Shown: positions 1 through 7,617, counted from the first letter of the stretch. The stretch is DNA of 10,783 bases from Lachnospiraceae bacterium (GCA_024684065.1 JAIKXO010000344.1:1-10783); one strand, 5' to 3'. Notes: a model not told the origin generated them from the sequence alone. Program-made: numbers and translations.

Positions 1-269
1 CCAGCTGGGCGCAGTACACGCTGAAAGCCAGAAGCTTTGAGGAGCGAAAAAAGATACTTCAGGCACTGGATCAGAATGGGATTCCAACTGCAATCTTTTA
101 TCCGACTCCGATCCACAGGACGGCTGCTTTTAAAGATCATCCTTCCCTCCCGCAAGCCCTTGCCGTAACAGAGGATCTTTCGAAAAGAGTTTTCAGCGTT
201 CCCATGCATCCTTATCTGTCAGAAGCTGAGATTGACCGGATCTGCTGTATTATCGGGGACAGATCATGA
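1..269 (+). CDS. DegT/DnrJ/EryC1/StrS sugar aminotransferase, C-terminal part
   Basis: The reading frame is open from base 3 and ends at TGA 267-269, giving about 88 C-terminal residues; the start lies outside the window. The piece has the pattern of the small C-terminal domain of PLP-dependent sugar aminotransferases: SWAQYTLKA near its start, then GIPTAIFYPTPIH with TAAF after it, and VFSVPMHPYLSEAEI near the end. The PLP-binding lysine of this fold lies further upstream and cannot be seen. Family members transfer an amino group, usually from glutamate, to a keto-sugar nucleotide, making amino sugars for surface glycans. The stop overlaps the start of the next gene (ATGA), so the two are probably co-transcribed and translationally coupled. 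The family call is firm; the sugar made cannot be told from this part. Confidence 0.9.
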   Translation, partial: SWAQYTLKARSFEERKKILQALDQNGIPTAIFYPTPIHRTAAFKDHPSLPQALAVTEDLSKRVFSVPMHPYLSEAEIDRICCIIGDRS

Positions 270-1429
270 TCAGCATCGAAAGAATTAAATTCAGATATAA
301 TAAGGGGCGCGAAGGCCTGCGTGAAGTGAAAGATCTTCTTGACTCCCTGAATACGAAGATAATGCCGCATGACAACATGAGCTGCCACGGACCATCGGAT
401 GCATCGGAGTTGACGCTTTATGAAAAAGTCCTTCAGATGCATATCGTAACACTCACAGAGCTTACGGGCAGATATCGTGTGACAGAATACACCCGGCGTG
501 TAAAAGACTCTCTCCGGCAGTTTCCGGTCGGAGGCGTGATCTTATACGACCGTTCGCTGAAAACAGCCCCACAGGTTCTGGCTCTGACATCCGGAATGCA
601 GCAGTTCTATCGGGAACAAACCGGCATCGCGCTTTTCGTGTGCGTGGATGAGGAGGGTGGCGTGGCAACCAGAGTAGGCAGGCAGGGCTTTCCCGAAGCG
701 CCGCATCCGCCCGGAATGGGAGAACTGGCAGCCCGGGAGGACGCAGAAGCGCAGATTCGGCATTACGGCGATATTATCGGCAATTATCTTAATAAGTACG
801 GATTTAATGTTGATTTCGCTCCTATAGCAGACGTCGTAACAAACGGAAACAATACCTTTCTGAAAAAAAGAGCTTTCGGAACGGATCCGGAACGGGTAAA
901 AGAACTGGTATATCTTTTTTCACATCAGCTTCTTGCACATGGAGTGCTCCCATGTTATAAACACTTTCCGGGAATAGGAGGAACAAATGACAACTCCCAT
1001 TTTGGTTACGCAACCGTGTACCGGACGCTGGAGCAGTTTGAATCGGCCGAATTTGTTCCATTTCGGGACGCCTGCGAAAAAGGGATCCCCTTTATCATGT
1101 GCGGACATGTTCTTGTACCTGAAATATCGGGAGACGATCGTCCGGCTTCTCTGTCAAAGATCATGCTGACCGATATACTTCGAAACCGACTGGGGTTTCA
1201 GGGAATCATCATCTGTGACGCCCTGGTGATGGACGCTGTCCGAAATGACTTTTCCTCTTGCAGGGCCGGTGTCGAAGCAATTAAAGCCGGCTGCGATATG
1301 GTAATGAAACCCGGAAATTTCAGAGGCTCTGTCAATGCGGTGATAGAAGCTGTAGAAAACGGAGAGATCAGTGAGGAGCGCATCAACGATTCCGTGAACA
1401 GGATCCTACGGATCAAGCACGGACTGTGA
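266..1429 (+). CDS. Glycoside hydrolase family 3 (NagZ-like beta-N-acetylhexosaminidase)
   Basis: This 387-residue protein is a single GH3 N-terminal TIM-barrel domain, the size of cytoplasmic NagZ. No signal peptide or lipobox is seen. Visible motifs are LYEKVLQMHIV (51-61), GGVILYD (89-95), VDEEGG with R136 (127-136), VDFAPIADV (182-190), KHFPG (232-236) and CDALVMDAV (317-325), where D318 fits the nucleophile. In NagZ proteins the acid/base is an Asp-x-His pair in KHFPGHGxxxxDSH; here it reads KHFPGIGGTNDNSH, so the Asp is Asn243 while His245 remains. Family members release N-acetylglucosamine-type sugars from muropeptides or glycans. The first 45 residues are a helical extension. The ATG at 266 is chosen because it overlaps the aminotransferase stop and has GGGGA 7 bases upstream. 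The GH3 fold is firm; activity and substrate are open because of the altered dyad. Confidence 0.88.
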   Translation: MISIERIKFRYNKGREGLREVKDLLDSLNTKIMPHDNMSCHGPSDASELTLYEKVLQMHIVTLTELTGRYRVTEYTRRVKDSLRQFPVGGVILYDRSLKTAPQVLALTSGMQQFYREQTGIALFVCVDEEGGVATRVGRQGFPEAPHPPGMGELAAREDAEAQIRHYGDIIGNYLNKYGFNVDFAPIADVVTNGNNTFLKKRAFGTDPERVKELVYLFSHQLLAHGVLPCYKHFPGIGGTNDNSHFGYATVYRTLEQFESAEFVPFRDACEKGIPFIMCGHVLVPEISGDDRPASLSKIMLTDILRNRLGFQGIIICDALVMDAVRNDFSSCRAGVEAIKAGCDMVMKPGNFRGSVNAVIEAVENGEISEERINDSVNRILRIKHGL

Positions 1430-1434
1430 TCTTA

Positions 1435-2595
1435 TCAGTTCCTCATACAATAATTGTTTATCTCTTTTAAGAATAATCTCGCGGTCTTCTCCCACGAAAA
1501 ACGCTTTGCCCGTTCAACCCCCGCAGATATATAAGCCTGCCTTTCCTTCTCAGACATATTAAATATACGAGTGAATCCCTCTGATATAGACCTTACATCA
1601 AATGGGTCAACCTGAACTGCCGAGCCATGCGCTATCTCATCCAAACTGGAATTGTTGGAGGTCATAACCGGAACACCATGATTCCACGCTTCCACCACAG
1701 GCATACCAAAACCTTCATAAAGAGTTGGGAAGATACACCATTTCGCATGTTGATATAACGCTTCCATCTCCTCATCAGTAACATATCCGGTAAAGATTAT
1801 TCGTCCATCTGACAGGTATTTTCGCAGATAGGATAAAGAATCGCGAATAACCGACTCGCCAAAAGAGTCGAGGGCGGCGGTTATTACAAACTGTGAACCG
1901 ACACCATGTTGGTCACAAGCATCACAATATGCTTTTATAATCCTGATCAGGTTTTTATTTGCTCCGGTGCCCAGAACGCCCAACAAGTATCCATCTCTGA
2001 TCCCTTTGTTTTGACGAAATACACTCCATATCTTATCAATACAATCCTCTCGGAACTGATTCCTGTTTGGTCCCATTTGTATATTAACTATATTATTACA
2101 TCCAAATTCTCTGCACACATCTTGCTTTGTCGTCTCTGAATTGGCGAACAACAGATCATAGCCTTTTAGCCCTCTGCAATATGACATGAACCTGTCAAGA
2201 CCTGAATCACCCGGGAAATATATCTCTTTTAAAACATAGGGAATAATGTCGTGAACCGTGCCGCATAACAGGGCGCCATTCACTATGTCTTTATCCAGTA
2301 TCGGATATTTCAGATTGATAGCATTGGGCGTATAAAAAACATCCGGGTTGATCTTACTTGCTACTATATTGATCCTGTTCGAATATTCTGCTTCTATTGC
2401 CCTGTCCCATTGAAACGGTATAAAGCACAGGTTGTTAATTCCTTCTCCCAAAATACCATTATCCTTACAATCAAGGACATAATACTCGTTTTCTTTATCG
2501 ATCATCAACAACTCACGCAGCAGATTAACAGCATAATTTCCTATCCCGTGATTTTTGGAGATAATAATAGGAGAAGAATCCACCAATATTCTCAC
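1435..2595 (-). CDS. Glycosyltransferase, GT4 family (GT-B fold)
   Basis: A typical GT4 retaining glycosyltransferase of about 386 residues. It starts RILVDSSPI with GIGNYAVNLLREL, the N-terminal Rossmann pattern of WbpY/MtfB-type mannosyl- or rhamnosyltransferases. The C-terminal half has LGVLGTGANKNL, FTGYVTDEEMEALY and EGFGMPVVEAWNHGVPV, the E-x7-E signature that binds the nucleotide sugar. It should add a sugar from a nucleotide donor to a lipid-linked glycan at the inner membrane face. I prefer the GTG at 2595 over the TTG at 2619: the GTG forms a 4-base GTGA overlap with the upstream stop, has GGGGGA 8 bases before it, and gives the usual start RILVD directly. The gene is coupled to the GT-B gene upstream. 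Its 3' end faces the GH3 gene 5 bases away. Donor and acceptor sugars are unknown. Confidence 0.92.
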   Translation of the reverse strand: MRILVDSSPIIISKNHGIGNYAVNLLRELLMIDKENEYYVLDCKDNGILGEGINNLCFIPFQWDRAIEAEYSNRINIVASKINPDVFYTPNAINLKYPILDKDIVNGALLCGTVHDIIPYVLKEIYFPGDSGLDRFMSYCRGLKGYDLLFANSETTKQDVCREFGCNNIVNIQMGPNRNQFREDCIDKIWSVFRQNKGIRDGYLLGVLGTGANKNLIRIIKAYCDACDQHGVGSQFVITAALDSFGESVIRDSLSYLRKYLSDGRIIFTGYVTDEEMEALYQHAKWCIFPTLYEGFGMPVVEAWNHGVPVMTSNNSSLDEIAHGSAVQVDPFDVRSISEGFTRIFNMSEKERQAYISAGVERAKRFSWEKTARLFLKEINNYCMRN

Positions 2596-3779
2596 TGCAT
2601 ACGTCCCCCGTTCTTCCAAAGATCATCGCTCAACTCACCTGTTATCGTCTCTAAAGATACGGTTTTCTTTAATAATTCGATTAATCTCGCTTTATTTCCG
2701 GTAATTGTGTCCTCAAACATATTTCTTAACCCCTCAACGTAATCATAATAGTTGTCTTCATAAGAATCAATGTTATGTATTACATCAACAATTTCTTCAA
2801 TGGAGGTACAGACTATACCAATCCTGTACCTGTCATTATAATATTTTATAATTGGCGAATCTAAAGCAATAATCGGGACTTCATATCTTACCGCATCAAA
2901 AAGAATACCGGAAGAAGACACTTGATACATACTTTTATCATATGAAAGCAAAATCCACCTGCATCCATTAATAAAATCCTCTATTCCATTTCCATCCAAA
3001 GACCTTATAACTCTTCCAGCCATTTCGGCCGGATATTTATTTCGGATATCATATGTTTTTTTGTCGCACAATTGAAAAACAGTAAACTTGTCAAGCGTTT
3101 CTTTTCTTTTACAGTCATATATTCGACGAAGAATTTCAGTGAAATTTGCATTAATACAGGCTCCATATACCCCTATATGATTCCTGGAAGATGCACTGAT
3201 TAATTCCGTTTTTTTGAATAACGGGTGATCCAGATAAACAAACTTGTCCAAAACATGATTCGAAAACAACGGCGAAAGAGCAGAAAAAACATAAGGATTA
3301 TAAGCAATAAAATTAACGTTCTCGACATTTGCTGTTCTTTCAATTGAATTTATAATATTCTGATAATTCAATCTATTATAATTCTCATCAAGCAGATAGT
3401 CCAATTCGCCATGAAATACAAAGATAAGCCTGGCTATAAAATCTCGGTTGACTTCAACTAATCCATTTTGAACACCCGGGTGGGATGATAATGATATTAT
3501 TGTATCATCACTATTTATGTTTAATGCGCAAAAAATGGAGCTCAATTCTTCACAACAGGACTCAAATTCTTTCTCATCATACGCATAGTCAATGTGAAAT
3601 ATCGGAATGTTATAATGCGGTATTTTATTATTTATTCCGGACTCAAGAAGATAGGAATAGTGATTATCAGAGCATACAATTGTAACCTTATAATCCATGT
3701 CTTCTACCAGACTTATGAGTGACGAATTGTGAAGAGTATGTTTCCAGGAACCAAAGTGTGTTTCAAAAAAATAAATCAT
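2592..3779 (-). CDS. Probable GT-B fold glycosyltransferase
   Basis: A 395-residue protein that I do not recognise by name. The N-terminus (MIYFFETHFGSWKH, then DYKVTIVC at 28-35) suits the first Rossmann domain of a GT-B enzyme. The C-terminal half has YQVSSSGILFDAVRYEVPII followed by YYNDRYRIGIVC, resembling the donor-binding loop of GT-B transferases in capsule clusters. FVFHGELDYLL in the middle also fits that fold. No signal peptide or membrane segment is seen, so it is probably cytosolic. The gene is markedly AT-rich: two 60-base samples gave about 25% and 32% GC, against more than 50% in parts of the methyltransferase and GH3 genes, which suggests separate acquisition. Start ATG 3779 has GGTGA 6 bases upstream; that site lies inside the debris of another gene's start. 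It overlaps the GT4 gene by 4 bases. The fold is likely; the sugar specificity is unknown. Confidence 0.68.
   Translation of the reverse strand: MIYFFETHFGSWKHTLHNSSLISLVEDMDYKVTIVCSDNHYSYLLESGINNKIPHYNIPIFHIDYAYDEKEFESCCEELSSIFCALNINSDDTIISLSSHPGVQNGLVEVNRDFIARLIFVFHGELDYLLDENYNRLNYQNIINSIERTANVENVNFIAYNPYVFSALSPLFSNHVLDKFVYLDHPLFKKTELISASSRNHIGVYGACINANFTEILRRIYDCKRKETLDKFTVFQLCDKKTYDIRNKYPAEMAGRVIRSLDGNGIEDFINGCRWILLSYDKSMYQVSSSGILFDAVRYEVPIIALDSPIIKYYNDRYRIGIVCTSIEEIVDVIHNIDSYEDNYYDYVEGLRNMFEDTITGNKARLIELLKKTVSLETITGELSDDLWKNGGRMQ
2604..2609 (-). promoter_or_regulatory. Ribosome binding site deciding a GTG start
   Basis: GGGGGA on the - strand lies 8 bases upstream of the GTG at 2595, inside the end of the upstream gene. 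It supports re-initiation at the GTGA overlap rather than the TTG codon at 2619. Confidence 0.6.
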
Positions 3780-3822
3780 AGATCATCACCGGCATAATAA
3801 TATTTACTAATCCCTTTTCCAA
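3763..3822 (-). pseudogene. Truncated start of a GT2 glycosyltransferase, now a 19-codon leader ORF
   Basis: On the - strand AAAGGAG (3834-3840) is followed by TTG at 3822 and an open frame reading MEKGLVNIIMPVMIYDLFF before TGA at 3765-3763. The first 12 residues match the start of the intact GT2 gene at 10703 (MEKGLVSIIMPV, one change), then the similarity stops. The frame runs 17 bases into the downstream GT-B gene in another phase. It is best read as the broken front end of a GT2 gene whose body was replaced. It keeps the ribosome binding site and TTG start, so it may still be translated as a leader coupled to the GT-B gene. That last point is inference. Confidence 0.72.
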
Positions 3823-3871
3823 TAGTCGCTTCGCTCCTTTATTAAACTATTTCTCAAATCTCCCTGCCATA
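3789..3871. repeat. Direct repeat, copy A (83 bp)
   Basis: This stretch matches 10670-10753 in the same orientation. By hand alignment about 78 of 84 positions are identical, with one single-base gap. Read on the - strand it contains the last codons of a gene (LYGREI then TGA), a short spacer, AAAGGAG, a TTG start and 12 codons of a GT2 gene. The similarity ends where the GT-B gene begins. One difference turns the GTG seen in copy B directly after the ribosome binding site into GCG; the TTG that I take as the real start is conserved. Confidence 0.95.
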
Positions 3872-3946
3872 CAAACACATTAAACGCCCTGCGCTAAGCC
3901 ATTTTGCGCCATTTCCCCAGCCTTCTCTTAAGCTCCTGAATAAAGG
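3854..3946 (-). pseudogene. Residual C-terminal tail of a lost gene
   Basis: Directly after the TAG of the LicD gene the same frame stays open for 30 codons and ends LYGREI then TGA (3856-3854). The last six residues match the end (LYGRGI) of the partial gene at 10783-10736 at the same distance from a GT2 start, so this looks like the tail of a related gene left at a recombination junction. Rich in Arg, Gly and Trp, it has no start codon or ribosome binding site of its own. A readthrough extension of LicD is possible but less likely. A second frame is also open here, so reading this frame as coding is not certain. Confidence 0.45.
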
Positions 3947-5554
3947 CTACACCAAATCCGGCGATTTCAAAGCGTGGGAAGGTTTCCTGCAATTATATGG
4001 GGGATATTCCATATAATTAACATAGCCATGCTCATTCAGATATCTGTCCTCATCAATAGCAATCATAAGATCATGGCCGCAGACCTCGATCCTTTTGCCG
4101 CGGCCAAAAATATCTTTGTCAAATGAAAAAGTCATCGCATAGCCGTTTGATTCATAACACAGACCTGTTTCCGATCCGTCAAACCTTCTTGCATAACGCT
4201 CATGCAGCCATATAATAAACGATAACGGCAGAAGCTTCCCTATTGCAGAGGTCACACGAACTGCAACTCTTGTGAACAGATCGTATTTTTTATAAATGTC
4301 ATAATTTATATACGCTCTATGCCCCATTCCCAATCCATATACAGCTTTTAATTTCAGGACATTCCTTTGCTGTTTTTTCGTTATGGGCGAAGCATTATTC
4401 AAAATATATATATCCAGATTCGCCGTGCGCTGAATGCTGTCATCAGCCTTGCCTTTAACTTTTTCGAAAATATTTGTATCCACATGCTCCCTGACGCACA
4501 TCAGCCGATTTAAAAAGTCCAAAAAAGCGCCATTCCCCAGATCCCCGGGACATACCAGCTTATAATCCCCGCCATCCGGCCATATCTCATGGGCATTCGC
4601 TTTTAATACATCAAAATCCTGCTGATACATCGCAACATCGACATCATCATCCCACGGAATAAAACCATGATGCCGTACGGCTCCTATGGCGCTTCCGCAG
4701 CTCAGAAAATACGGAAGGTTATATTTTGTGCACACCCTGTCAAATTCCAGCAACAGCTCCAACAACATGCCGTCAATCTCATTCAGGTAATTCTTTTCAT
4801 CTCTGAGCCTTACTCTGAACTCTTCAATATCAGCCAATCCTCCGCCATCATAATACAGCAGCTTCCTATACTCAAAACCTCCCATATCATTCAACTTGGC
4901 TACAATATGATCCGAATCTTTGACGCAGATGATGACCAGTAAATGCTTTTTATCTTCTTTTAAAAGCTCCTCCGGGTTTTTTATCACAATTCCCGATTTT
5001 TCAATTCCCCATTTTTGAGAATCATTATCAACTGCATACGAAGGTTTAAATTCAGCCCCGATCGAATCCATATAGCGGTCAAACCACTTTCCCGTTCCGA
5101 ATAAAACAATCTTATAATCTTTATACGTATTGCCACTTATAATGCGTTTTAATACATCAAAGTTTAATGACATATTGCCAGGAAATCTGAAGTTAATATT
5201 GTATTTTTCTGCGGCTTCTTTGTCCTGCTCAAACAACAGCCCATACTCAGAACCGGCAATAAATGAAGAAGGTATTTCAGCATTCAGCTCTGTTAAAGCG
5301 CGGCAGACGCCCTCCACTGAAAAATTGCCCGCATCAACAGGTATGACGCGTTCAACGAACTTCAGACTGTTAAGGAATCGCTCCCTGATATGATATGGCA
5401 GAATCCCCGGCCCGTCATTATACCGCAAAGCGAATTCATCCGTGAAAAGCCCTATTACAACCTTTTCGCAAGGGTGTATTGATTCCTTCAGCTCCTGTGT
5501 ATTTACCCAATCAAGATTTTGAAATATTCCCCACCTGAAAGCCAGATTATTCAT
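3947..5554 (-). CDS. LicD-family phosphotransferase with cytidylyltransferase-like and Rossmann-like N-terminal domains
   Basis: A 535-residue protein of three parts. Residues 1-105 follow the layout of TagD-type cytidylyltransferases (WGIFQNLDW, VVIGLFTDEF, RERFLNSLKFVERVIPV, then FIAGSEYG) but the catalytic HxGH is DWVN (15-18), so this domain is probably inactive. Residues 145-240 are Rossmann-like (IVLFGTGKW, AVDNDSQKWG, YYDGG), a module often found in front of LicD. Residues 262-535 are LicD, with YFLSCGSAIGAVRHHGFIPWDDDVDVAM (282-309) and the Asp cluster 302-304. LicD proteins transfer phosphocholine or similar groups from CDP-linked donors to surface glycans. Start ATG 5554 has GAAGGA just upstream and lies 10 bases after the cytidylyltransferase gene. 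The pairing suggests that the neighbour supplies the CDP donor. Substrate unknown. The 3' end abuts recombination debris. Confidence 0.92.
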   Translation of the reverse strand: MNNLAFRWGIFQNLDWVNTQELKESIHPCEKVVIGLFTDEFALRYNDGPGILPYHIRERFLNSLKFVERVIPVDAGNFSVEGVCRALTELNAEIPSSFIAGSEYGLLFEQDKEAAEKYNINFRFPGNMSLNFDVLKRIISGNTYKDYKIVLFGTGKWFDRYMDSIGAEFKPSYAVDNDSQKWGIEKSGIVIKNPEELLKEDKKHLLVIICVKDSDHIVAKLNDMGGFEYRKLLYYDGGGLADIEEFRVRLRDEKNYLNEIDGMLLELLLEFDRVCTKYNLPYFLSCGSAIGAVRHHGFIPWDDDVDVAMYQQDFDVLKANAHEIWPDGGDYKLVCPGDLGNGAFLDFLNRLMCVREHVDTNIFEKVKGKADDSIQRTANLDIYILNNASPITKKQQRNVLKLKAVYGLGMGHRAYINYDIYKKYDLFTRVAVRVTSAIGKLLPLSFIIWLHERYARRFDGSETGLCYESNGYAMTFSFDKDIFGRGKRIEVCGHDLMIAIDEDRYLNEHGYVNYMEYPPYNCRKPSHALKSPDLV

Positions 5555-5564
5555 ATCATCCTTC

Positions 5565-6011
5565 TCAGGGATTAACCTCCTGCATCTTCTTTTTCAGCAT
5601 TGTCGAGCTGACACCCTTTGTATAAGGGAAAAAAACCATATCAGATCCACGCTCCCTCAGCCAGTCTCTGATATATTTAAGATTGTTCTCATGGTCATCA
5701 CCGCAGAACTGCACGTCAAAATCATACAGGCTATATGCGAGCATCGGGCTTTCATTGTGAAAATCCACTAAAACGACCTCATCTACATACTTTATGGCGC
5801 CGATGATCTCCATCCTTTCGTCTTCAGGTATGACCGGCTTTTTGCCCTTATATACCTCTGTGAGTTCATCGGAATCCACTCCTGCGATCAAATAGTCACA
5901 GTGCTCCTTGCATCTCCGCAATATATTAAGATGCCCGATATGAAACAGATCAAAAACTCCGCATACATATCCTGACTTATAATGACCAATTTCTTTAAGG
6001 TTATCTGCCAT
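5565..6011 (-). CDS. Cytidylyltransferase, glycerol-3-phosphate cytidylyltransferase-like
   Basis: A single-domain nucleotidyltransferase of 148 residues, the usual size for TagD. It has VCGVFDLFHIGHLNIL with the HxGH motif (about 24-27), VIPEDERMEII, KYVDEVVLVD, FCGDD and a C-terminal TKGVSSTML, the counterpart of RTxGISTT. These bind CTP and the phosphate of the substrate. Such enzymes couple CTP with glycerol-3-phosphate, phosphocholine or phosphoethanolamine and release pyrophosphate. TagD homologues are the nearest pattern, but the substrate cannot be fixed from motifs. I prefer ATG 6011 to the adjacent GTG 6014 because it is a standard codon with GGGGAAG upstream; the gene then overlaps the methyltransferase gene by 11 bases. 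Its product probably feeds the LicD enzyme encoded next. Confidence 0.9.
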   Translation of the reverse strand: MADNLKEIGHYKSGYVCGVFDLFHIGHLNILRRCKEHCDYLIAGVDSDELTEVYKGKKPVIPEDERMEIIGAIKYVDEVVLVDFHNESPMLAYSLYDFDVQFCGDDHENNLKYIRDWLRERGSDMVFFPYTKGVSSTMLKKKMQEVNP

Positions 6012-7617
6012 CACTCTTCCCCAGGCTTTCCCTGTTTCTCTTCATTTGTTCTTCATTCCTTCCCTGCGGCAAAAAAAACATGCCAGGATTTTCATCCCGG
6101 GACAGTGCCGATTCTATCTCCGTAAAAAGACCGGCCATATTCGGATCAATGCCAAAATGATCATACATATCCTTACGGGGAACAATCGATTTAAGATCGC
6201 CTATCTGTCCATAGCTGTGGATTATGCATCTGAACATAATATACTTCGCCGGATAATCATGTCTGACATATTCCTGGTCAAAATACAGTATATCGTCATT
6301 TATCCAAAAGCTGTTAAGCGGGATCAGTTCAAGGAATGCGTCTTTCAGAACCGGCCCAAGATCCATTCCTCTATTATCAAAGGAGCATTCCCCGCCAGGA
6401 TCAGACGACTTTAAAATATTGCCCCACATCAGATCATACATGCGAAACAATTCATCCTTCCCGCACTTATCTGCGGCGATCCCCGCAATATGCTGCTGAA
6501 AGGTGGGTGCCTTGATCCGGTCCATCAGCAAAGTATCTTTCTCAAGTTTCATGCCAAGCACATTAATGCCCCTGCTCTTCAGCATATCCGCCTTTTCACA
6601 TAAGCCCTTTGCATACTCTGACCCGTCCGGATAAAGACATCTTTTCCTTACGGTCTCATCCCTGCATATCATTGTCGCAAAAGCGCATTTCCTGCTTCTA
6701 TATCCGGTAAGGGTTATATAATCAATGTCTGTTTTTATATCAGCGTCAGATATTTCCACCAGAAACGAATTAGCCACAAAAGAAAAAACGCCGTTTGCGG
6801 AGGCCTCCAGAAAAAAGGCTCTTGTATCAGCCACCAGCGTGCTCGGATCTGCATCATAGGTCACCAGGCGCTCGCCCATATTCTGCTCGGGCTGGTAATC
6901 GTCCGTATATATGGCATGCGGCGCTATATGATCCGGCACCGGATAATAAAACCTGTATCCACTGTACCCGGCTTTTTTTATCGTGTCGATCAGTTCCTGC
7001 CTGTGAAACCCTTTTCCAAGCCTCCTGTCGGGATATCCTGCCAGGCTTTCAAAAGGGCTGCCTGAGTGGGAATCTCTTTTCCCGCAGAGATTATCTATCC
7101 CATACTTATTTTCTGCTTCCAGCAATATGATCCCGTCTTTTTTCAAATGCCGCCTCAGCCCCGAAAGAAACGAACACGGGTCATCGGCGTGCTCAAGCTT
7201 TGAAAAGCATATGATATAATCGTAAACATCATCCTCTTCGAATTCATCCAAACCAGATACTGCAATTGTGAGATTATCCCTGCCGGAATATCTCTCCTTA
7301 AGCATCCGGGCCTGAAACCGGGAATCAACCACAGAAATAACCTCAGCGGTCCGGTCACATAACGCCCCCGTCAAAGCCCCAAATTCAGCTCCGATCTCTA
7401 AAACCCTGGAGTTCTCCCTGAAAGGATACCATCGCAATATCGAAGATCTATAATCATTAAAATGATACTGGACAAAAAACCTGTTATCATTCCTTGTCAG
7501 CTCCGAATAATCTTCGCCGCCCGCATTCAGACGGATATAATCAGAAATACAGGCTTCTTGTTCAGTCACCGGTTCTATTCTTTTTTCTGTATGCGTCTCA
7601 TTTACTATTGCAGCCAA
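6001..7617 (-). CDS. Two-part protein: class I SAM methyltransferase plus possible kinase-like domain
   Basis: Residues 45-225 are a class I methyltransferase: motif I VLEIGAEFGALTG (72-84), the acidic VVDS at strand 2 (96-99), YDYIICFSKLEHADDP (132-147), LKKDGIILLEAENKYG and FHRQEL (205-210). FYYPVPDHIAPHAIY (223-237) follows. The remaining 300 residues are not a methyltransferase. They hold VRKRCLYPDG (323-332), LLMDRIKAPTFQQHI (363-377), ELIPLN (430-435) and YFDQEY (445-450), spaced like the lysine, hinge, catalytic-loop and metal-loop parts of a small-molecule kinase fold, though the loop has Glu where Asp is expected. The kinase reading is inference. The start is TTG at 7617, with GGGTAGG just upstream and 34 bases after the short GT2 gene. 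In this locus it could cap or methylate the glycan. The target is unknown. Confidence 0.82.
   Translation of the reverse strand: MAAIVNETHTEKRIEPVTEQEACISDYIRLNAGGEDYSELTRNDNRFFVQYHFNDYRSSILRWYPFRENSRVLEIGAEFGALTGALCDRTAEVISVVDSRFQARMLKERYSGRDNLTIAVSGLDEFEEDDVYDYIICFSKLEHADDPCSFLSGLRRHLKKDGIILLEAENKYGIDNLCGKRDSHSGSPFESLAGYPDRRLGKGFHRQELIDTIKKAGYSGYRFYYPVPDHIAPHAIYTDDYQPEQNMGERLVTYDADPSTLVADTRAFFLEASANGVFSFVANSFLVEISDADIKTDIDYITLTGYRSRKCAFATMICRDETVRKRCLYPDGSEYAKGLCEKADMLKSRGINVLGMKLEKDTLLMDRIKAPTFQQHIAGIAADKCGKDELFRMYDLMWGNILKSSDPGGECSFDNRGMDLGPVLKDAFLELIPLNSFWINDDILYFDQEYVRHDYPAKYIMFRCIIHSYGQIGDLKSIVPRKDMYDHFGIDPNMAGLFTEIESALSRDENPGMFFLPQGRNEEQMKRNRESLGKSDGR

Noticed and set aside
1411..1431. 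Possible bidirectional terminator (GATCA ... TGATC)
   Set aside because: The stem is only 5-6 AT-rich pairs with an 11-base loop and has no T run on either side.
2595..2619. TTG 2619 as start of the GT4 gene
   Set aside because: It adds eight residues before the conserved RILVD and lacks a good ribosome binding site, whereas GTG 2595 has both overlap and spacing in its favour.
3874..3905. GCGC ... GCGC inverted repeat in the junction region
   Set aside because: The stem is too short (4-5 pairs) and has no T run, so a terminator is not supported.
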